Assembly: GCA_020024105.1 (NCBI GenBank)
Contig: JAHHUH010000030.1
Coordinates: 1 to 17,981 of the forward strand
Length of the DNA stretch: 17,981 nt
From: Phascolarctobacterium sp.
Lineage (GTDB): Bacteria > Bacillota > Negativicutes > Acidaminococcales > Acidaminococcaceae
Reading direction: 5' to 3'
A program made the position numbers and the translations under genes. The notes under the pieces are model-generated. The model made no database searches, was not told the origin of the DNA, and saw nothing but the letters and a program-made list of their open reading frames with translations. Shown here one piece after another: positions 14,194 through 17,981 of the stretch (the stretch's first letter is position 1; each line of letters opens with the position of its first letter).

Positions 14194-15078
14194 TCATTTA
14201 ATAAAGACGCTATATTTTTTCCACATCATCTCCGGATGCAGGTCTTCCTTAGCCTTACGCAGGCCTTCCATACCCATATCCTCTTCACGGTTCAGATAAA
14301 CAACGTCCTGCCAGCCATGCTCGGCAAATTCCTTGTTGATGGCTACGTAGAGGCCACGAATGTTCACATTGGCCTTCTCTACGTGGAGAACCGCTGTATC
14401 CTCGTTAATCTTCGTACCATAGCTAAAGGCTTCTATCTTGCCATTAATGCGGATGGCACCACCACGAAGTCCCAGGGCGTCAAAATTCCGCAAAGCCATA
14501 TGCAGGGCATCCCTTTCGTGGACGATGGTCGGATCTGTAACCATGCGCTGGGCGAACCACTGCTCGCTAAAGGCCAGGCATTCCGGCAGATTAGCCGCCG
14601 ACATGGGCTCATAGCTATAATCAGGATGAGCCTTTTTAAAGGCATTAAAATGATTTTTCTGTCCATGATATTTACGTCCGGACAAGCTGGCGAGCTTTTC
14701 CCTCAGGTAAATATAATCCCAATTATCACGGTCCTCAATAAATTCTAAATCGGGATACGTTGCCAAAAGAGTAGCCTTAGTAGCTTCGTATACCCCGTGA
14801 ATTTCAATGGGCCTACCCTGTGTATATTCTTTCATTTCTTCAATGACTAAATGCAGCTCAGCAGGATCTCCACCCAAGGGCGGCAGGAAAAACTCATTTT
14901 CCTTACGCACTATCTTGACCAGCAGAAAGCCATGACTTACACACCAGGTGGTATGGCAATATTCCTTCCAGATAAAGAGATTGGAAAAAGCACATTCACT
15001 AGCCTTTAAATAAGGTCTGGATAGATATTCGTCAAAAATTGGCTTATCTGCCAAAGTAATATCATTAAATTTTAAAAT
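14194..15078 (-). CDS. DUF2156 protein, phosphatidylglycerol lysyltransferase C-domain-like, with ATT start
   Basis: A 294-residue protein resembling the soluble transferase domain of MprF (PF09924), made of two GNAT-like folds without the membrane flippase. MprF domains move lysine from Lys-tRNA to phosphatidylglycerol; free-standing relatives are of unknown function. Visible motifs include FSNLFIWKEY (about 31-40), FLPPLG, and GAIRINGKIEAFSYG, with VYLNREEDMGMEGLRKAKEDLHP near the end, typical of the family. The start is unusual. No ATG or GTG is in frame; a TTG at 15054 lacks any ribosome site, while an ATT at 15078 lies seven bases after GGAGG. The added residues LKFNDIT join ADKPIFDEYL to give the family's usual N-terminus, L-x-F-x-x-I-T-L-x-D-K. 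It heads an operon with an Eis-like gene and purL. Confidence 0.85.
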   Translation of the reverse strand: MLKFNDITLADKPIFDEYLSRPYLKASECAFSNLFIWKEYCHTTWCVSHGFLLVKIVRKENEFFLPPLGGDPAELHLVIEEMKEYTQGRPIEIHGVYEATKATLLATYPDLEFIEDRDNWDYIYLREKLASLSGRKYHGQKNHFNAFKKAHPDYSYEPMSAANLPECLAFSEQWFAQRMVTDPTIVHERDALHMALRNFDALGLRGGAIRINGKIEAFSYGTKINEDTAVLHVEKANVNIRGLYVAINKEFAEHGWQDVVYLNREEDMGMEGLRKAKEDLHPEMMWKKYSVFIK

Positions 15079-15085
15079 ACTAAGA

Positions 15086-15091
15086 CCTCCT
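15086..15091 (-). promoter_or_regulatory. Ribosome binding site deciding the ATT start
   Basis: A perfect AGGAGG lies with seven bases (TCTTAGT) before ATT at 15078. It is 31 bases from the first in-frame TTG and at wrong spacing for the out-of-frame ATG between them, so it points to ATT. Confidence 0.75.
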
Positions 15092-15120
15092 AATGCATCT
15101 TTTCAAAATGCACCGCATTT

Positions 15121-15129
15121 ATTATATCA
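15121..15129 (-). promoter_or_regulatory. Extended -10 promoter of the DUF2156-Eis-purL operon
   Basis: TGATATAAT on the minus strand is a perfect extended -10. The start site would be near 15114, about 36 bases before the ATT start. A small TGCAT/ATGCA hairpin (15095-15113) lies between start site and ribosome site. No PurR box or purine riboswitch is apparent. Confidence 0.65.
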
Positions 15130-15183
15130 TACATTAATATATTTTTCTCTAATTTTGTTCACGCTTTTAGGCAAACTTCACAA

Positions 15184-15217
15184 AAAAATCAAGGCCATCT
15201 CCTAGGGAGATAGCCTT
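15184..15217 (-). terminator. Terminator after the ECF S-like gene
   Basis: On the minus strand AAGGCTATCTCC pairs with GGAGATGGCCTT (one T-G pair) and is followed by GATTTTTTTG. On the plus strand the wobble becomes a C/A mismatch. It starts seven bases beyond the stop at 15224 and separates this operon from the next. Confidence 0.9.
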
Positions 15218-15223
15218 AAGGTT

Positions 15224-15724
15224 TCAGATTTTATTGTGGAGAAGCTGCTGCATTTTACCTGCTGCCCAGGTACCCAGAACAGCTGTAATAAGCTGGGGCA
15301 GACTCATGGCATAGATAACGGCGGAGGCAATTTTCGTATTTTCCAGTCCCAAAAACTGTAGGCAGCCGTAAGCCATGGCAACCATGAAAAGCGCCTTGCC
15401 CAGGGGTGGTAGGCATAAGCCCCTCCAGCCCCCGCTAAAGCGGCTGGCCAAAAGCAGGAAAAGCGTATTTCCCAGCATGACCACCGGCAACAGGAAGGGT
15501 AAGGCCAGCTGTCCCTGCAGATATGCAGTACAGGGCAGGATGATTCCCATACAGAGGGCACTCCGCAGTCCGGTCAGCCACAGGCTTAACAGAAGCAGCA
15601 TGTGGACCAGAGTACCGATAAAGAAGGTACTTACCGGCAGGGGTAGCGGCAGAAAAAGGCGGAGGGACTGCAATACCACCGCCACAGCGATAAGCAGTCC
15701 CCCACGGATTATATTTCTATCCAT
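15224..15724 (-). CDS. Six-helix membrane protein, ECF transporter S component-like
   Basis: A 166-residue, very hydrophobic protein with six probable membrane helices at about 7-28, 31-52, 54-76, 77-96, 102-127 and 131-156, and short loops. Size and topology match the substrate-binding S components of energy-coupling factor transporters, which capture vitamins and share EcfA/EcfT units encoded elsewhere. There is an LQGQLALPFLLPVVMLGN segment in the middle that I associate with such small conserved membrane proteins, but no ligand-specific motif. No ECF energising genes lie in the window. It starts four bases after the stop of the aminotransferase-like gene with only a weak ribosome site, so its translation is probably coupled. 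S-component identity is an inference; it may be another small membrane protein. Confidence 0.65.
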   Translation of the reverse strand: MDRNIIRGGLLIAVAVVLQSLRLFLPLPLPVSTFFIGTLVHMLLLLSLWLTGLRSALCMGIILPCTAYLQGQLALPFLLPVVMLGNTLFLLLASRFSGGWRGLCLPPLGKALFMVAMAYGCLQFLGLENTKIASAVIYAMSLPQLITAVLGTWAAGKMQQLLHNKI

Positions 15725-15728
15725 CAGC

Positions 15729-16595
15729 TTATTTGCTGGGGCATTCCTGAGCCACGAAGTTCAAATATGCGGATTCGATTGCCGGTACCATGGTACCTAC
15801 CTTACCGCCATTGATGAAGGTACGGTCAATTTTGGTTACGGGCATAAATTCATAGCGGGGACCGCAGATGAAGGCCTCCTCAGCCTTGCAGGCAAATTCC
15901 TTATCAAAGGCACGTTCGATAATCTGCAAATCCAGCTCGCCGGCCAATCTTTCCATCAGCAGACGGCGGGTAATGTTCTTATGGATGTGCTTATCCTCCG
16001 GATGGGTCCAGAGAATACCATCCTTGTAGATGAAGAAGCTGCCTTCAGTGGCCTCGGTAATTTTACCGTCACGGACAAAAAGTGCTTCAAAGGCATTACC
16101 GATAAAGGCCTTTTGACGGGCAATAGCCTCCGGCATTCTGTTCAAGGAGTTCAAATCGCAATGCTCCCAGCGCAAATCCTCTTCGGTAATAATATTAACG
16201 CCCTTCGCACGCTTTTCAGCCAATTTGGCACGGTCAACGGGTACGGCATACATGGTAAGATTGGGTACGCATTGTTCGGGATAGGCTAAACTATAGGCAC
16301 CACTACCACGGGTAATCTGGGTGTAGATTTCGCAATCATTTAAACCGGTTGCCTTAATCAGCTCTTCATGGAATTCTACTAATTCTTCAATCATGTACAC
16401 GCCGGGAATTTTAGCGTGGATAACGGATTCAAACAAATTATTCATATGGGGCAGCAGGGCAAAGCAACGACCATTATAGACGGGTACGATTTCAAAAACA
16501 CCATCACCAAAATTGTGGCCACGGTCGTTAACATCAATGAAGGCTTCCTCCTGGAGCATAATTTCGCCATTTACCAATACTAAATTTTCACTCAT
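15729..16595 (-). CDS. Fold-type IV aminotransferase homologue lacking the PLP lysine (D-amino acid aminotransferase-like)
   Basis: A 288-residue homologue of D-amino acid aminotransferase over its full length: NDRGHNFGDGVFE (23-35), ITRG (94-97), RWEHCDLNSLN (142-152), KDGILWTHP (191-199), NITRR (207-211). The residues that bind PLP and substrate are gone. Measured against my recollection of Bacillus sp. YM-1 enzyme, the Schiff-base Lys145 is Asn149 (codon AAC at 16149-16151), phosphate-binding Arg50 is Asn53, carboxylate-binding Arg98 and His100 are Tyr101 and Leu103, and Ser240-Thr241 are Gly245-Pro246. Glu177 is kept as Glu181. The frame is intact with good GGAGG seven bases before ATG, so it looks like a maintained protein with a different role. 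Database annotation as D-amino acid aminotransferase or class IV aminotransferase would be by fold. It is cotranscribed with a small membrane protein. Confidence 0.85.
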   Translation of the reverse strand: MSENLVLVNGEIMLQEEAFIDVNDRGHNFGDGVFEIVPVYNGRCFALLPHMNNLFESVIHAKIPGVYMIEELVEFHEELIKATGLNDCEIYTQITRGSGAYSLAYPEQCVPNLTMYAVPVDRAKLAEKRAKGVNIITEEDLRWEHCDLNSLNRMPEAIARQKAFIGNAFEALFVRDGKITEATEGSFFIYKDGILWTHPEDKHIHKNITRRLLMERLAGELDLQIIERAFDKEFACKAEEAFICGPRYEFMPVTKIDRTFINGGKVGTMVPAIESAYLNFVAQECPSK

Positions 16596-16657
16596 AAATA
16601 AACCTCCAAATTATTTAATGCTACGCTGAAGTAGTTTTATTTTTCACTCAACTTATG

Positions 16658-16663
16658 TATAAT
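16658..16663 (+). promoter_or_regulatory. Candidate -10 element of the antiporter gene
   Basis: A perfect TATAAT on the plus strand, 94 bases before the antiporter ATG. The -35 region (TTTTAT at 17-base spacing) is weak. Its start site near 16670 would almost coincide with that of the opposing promoter. Confidence 0.5.
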
Positions 16664-16679
16664 ACTAAGTAGCCTTATT

Positions 16680-16708
16680 ATTATACAACATTTTTGATTT
16701 TTTGTCTT
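16680..16708 (-). promoter_or_regulatory. Promoter of the aminotransferase-like gene
   Basis: On the minus strand AAGACA (16703-16708) and a perfect TATAAT (16680-16685) are 17 bases apart, ten of twelve consensus positions. It faces the plus-strand promoter at 16658. Confidence 0.65.
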
Positions 16709-16756
16709 TAGGCTGGGACGGAATCCCCACATTTTAATTAGAGAAAGAGGTTGCTT

Positions 16757-17981
16757 ATGTCTGCTTTACCTGCTATTGTGTCGGACCTAGCTATGATTCT
16801 GCTAGTGGCCGGCATCACTACCCTGCTTTTCAAAAAGCTGAACCAGCCCTTAGTTTTGGGCTACATTATCGCCGGCTTTATTACCGGTCCTCATTTTAAT
16901 CTTTTCCCCACCGTCGTGGACAGAGCTAATATCCAGGCCTGGTCGGAAATAGGTGTTATCTTCCTACTTTTCGCCCTTGGTCTGGAATTTAGCTTTTATA
17001 AGCTGAAGAGTGTCGGCTCCACGGCCTTTATCGGTACCAGCGTAGTCATCTGCGGCATGCTGGGCCTGGGCTACGGCTGCGGCAAGCTGCTCGGCTGGAG
17101 CCATATGGATAGTATCTTTTTAGGTGGCATGCTGTCCATGTCCTCTACCGCCATCATCATCAAAGCCTTTGACGATCTGAAGCTGCGGGGCGAGCAGTTT
17201 ACGGAGCTGGTCTTTGGTGTACTGATCGTGGAGGATATTGCCGGCATCGTCATGATGGTTATCCTGTCCACCCTGGCCGTTTCCGGCGGCTCCTCCATGG
17301 AGCTGGCAGCCGGCGTCCTCCGACTGGTCTTTTTCCTGATTCTCTGGTTCGTGCTGGGCATGTACCTTATTCCCAGCTTCTTTAAAAAGGTCCGTCCGCT
17401 GATGAATGACGAAACCCTGGTCGTAGCCTCCATCGGTCTCTGCCTGGGCATGGTAGTCCTGGCCACCAGCATGGGCTTTTCCTCCGCACTGGGCGCCTTC
17501 ATTATGGGCTCCCTTATTGCCGAGGCCCCCAAGGCCGACCATATCGAAGAGCTGGTCAAGCCCATCAAGGACCTCTTTGGCGCGGTCTTCTTCGTTTCCG
17601 TAGGCATGCTGGTTAACCCGCTCCTGCTGTGGGAATACATTATCCCCGTTATCTGCATCGTCCTGGTAACCATTCTGGGCCAGCTCTTCTTCTCCAGCCT
17701 GGGCATTCTTTTAGCCGGTCATGGCCTGCACACCTCCCTCCGCTGTGGCTTCAGCCTGGCGCAGATTGGTGAATTTTCCTTCATCATCGCCTCCCTGGGT
17801 ACCAGCCTTGGTGTAACCAGCAACTTCCTGTATCCCATTATCGTAGCGGTTTCCGTTACAACCACCTTTACCACCCCTTTCCTGATTAATCTGGCCGAGC
17901 CCACCTACCGGAAGCTGGAAAAGCTCCTGCCTCAGAAGGTACTGACCTGGCTGGACCGCTATACGGATAATAAGCCGGAGG
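16757..17981 (+). CDS. Kef-type cation:proton antiporter, N-terminal part (cut by window edge)
   Basis: An open frame of 408 codons runs off the right edge. It is the membrane domain of a CPA2 monovalent cation:proton antiporter (Na_H_Exchanger, PF00999). Landmarks are FKKLNQPLVLGYIIAGFITGP (25-45), the FLLFALGLEF helix (about 69-78), SMSSTAIIIKAF (about 127-138), LIVEDIAGIVMM (about 155-166, with the acidic E-D pair of the ion site), FSSALGAFIMGSLIAE (about 241-256), DLFGAVFFVSVGM, and SLAQIGEFSFIIASLG. About a dozen helices are visible. Such proteins exchange K+ or Na+ for H+ across the inner membrane and often carry a C-terminal cytoplasmic nucleotide-binding (RCK) part, which would lie outside the window. 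AAAGAGG lies before the ATG. It is divergent from the aminotransferase-like gene. Confidence 0.93.
   Translation, partial: MSALPAIVSDLAMILLVAGITTLLFKKLNQPLVLGYIIAGFITGPHFNLFPTVVDRANIQAWSEIGVIFLLFALGLEFSFYKLKSVGSTAFIGTSVVICGMLGLGYGCGKLLGWSHMDSIFLGGMLSMSSTAIIIKAFDDLKLRGEQFTELVFGVLIVEDIAGIVMMVILSTLAVSGGSSMELAAGVLRLVFFLILWFVLGMYLIPSFFKKVRPLMNDETLVVASIGLCLGMVVLATSMGFSSALGAFIMGSLIAEAPKADHIEELVKPIKDLFGAVFFVSVGMLVNPLLLWEYIIPVICIVLVTILGQLFFSSLGILLAGHGLHTSLRCGFSLAQIGEFSFIIASLGTSLGVTSNFLYPIIVAVSVTTTFTTPFLINLAEPTYRKLEKLLPQKVLTWLDRYTDNKPE

Noticed and set aside
13894..14748. 284-codon open frame on the plus strand opposite the Eis-like and DUF2156 genes
   Set aside because: It spans the junction of two well-supported genes on the other strand, and its composition follows their complement.
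15375..16289. 304-codon open frame on the plus strand opposite the S-like and aminotransferase-like genes
   Set aside because: It crosses two coupled genes with clear protein homology and has no ribosome site; a shadow of the opposite coding strand.
16664..16756. Riboswitch in the antiporter leader (c-di-AMP type was considered because of the K+ transporter)
   Set aside because: The leader is under 100 bases and shows only a GGGA/TCCC mini-hairpin, too small for that class and without its conserved segments.
17071..17706. Long open frames on the minus strand, rich in Ser, Met and Gly, opposite the antiporter
   Set aside because: The plus strand encodes a textbook CPA2 membrane domain here; the opposite frames are low-complexity shadows.

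Overview
The window is a compact, roughly half-GC bacterial chromosome segment with strong AGGAGG-type ribosome binding sites, clear intrinsic terminators and Firmicutes-like families: clade II single-chain PurL, an Eis-like GNAT paired with a DUF2156 lysyltransferase-like protein, a CUT1 sugar importer and Sel1 proteins. With several exported proteins carrying plain signal peptides, this suggests Bacillota, possibly Negativicutes. That assignment is inference; there is no rRNA or other marker. I found no mobile element, CRISPR array, tRNA or phage gene.

Layout. (1) 85-5118, minus: a five-gene import operon, read right to left. It holds a lipoprotein solute-binding protein, two permeases, a MalK/UgpC-type ATPase and a TIM-barrel sugar-phosphate isomerase/epimerase. 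A 20-codon leader ORF overlaps the binding-protein start, an attenuator-like hairpin follows the binding-protein gene, and a strong hairpin closes the operon. (2) 5119-5526: a gene-free stretch with two terminators of opposite polarity and a candidate plus-strand small RNA. (3) 5527-8696: two full-length paralogous exported proteins of unknown function, one per strand, flanking a cytoplasmic seven-repeat Sel1 protein. Each has its own promoter and, in most cases, its own terminator. A 400-base region with a long imperfect hairpin separates the divergent pair. (4) 8697-9189: convergent terminators and a purL downstream region carrying five copies of the heptamer TGCCTTG on the transcribed strand. 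(5) 9190-15129, minus: a three-gene operon of a DUF2156 protein (apparently starting at ATT), an Eis-like acetyltransferase and purL. (6) 15191-16708, minus: a fold-type IV aminotransferase homologue that has lost the PLP lysine and most other active-site residues, followed four bases later by an ECF S-component-like membrane protein. (7) 16757 to the right edge, plus: the first 408 codons of a Kef-type cation:proton antiporter, apparently driven by a promoter facing that of region 6.

The most notable item is the aminotransferase-like protein without catalytic lysine. Next come the paralogous exported proteins around the Sel1 gene, the ATT start, the TGCCTTG repeats and the candidate small RNA. 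Terminator polarity was read partly from pairing: stems that are complete with G-U wobbles on one strand show C/A mismatches on the other.
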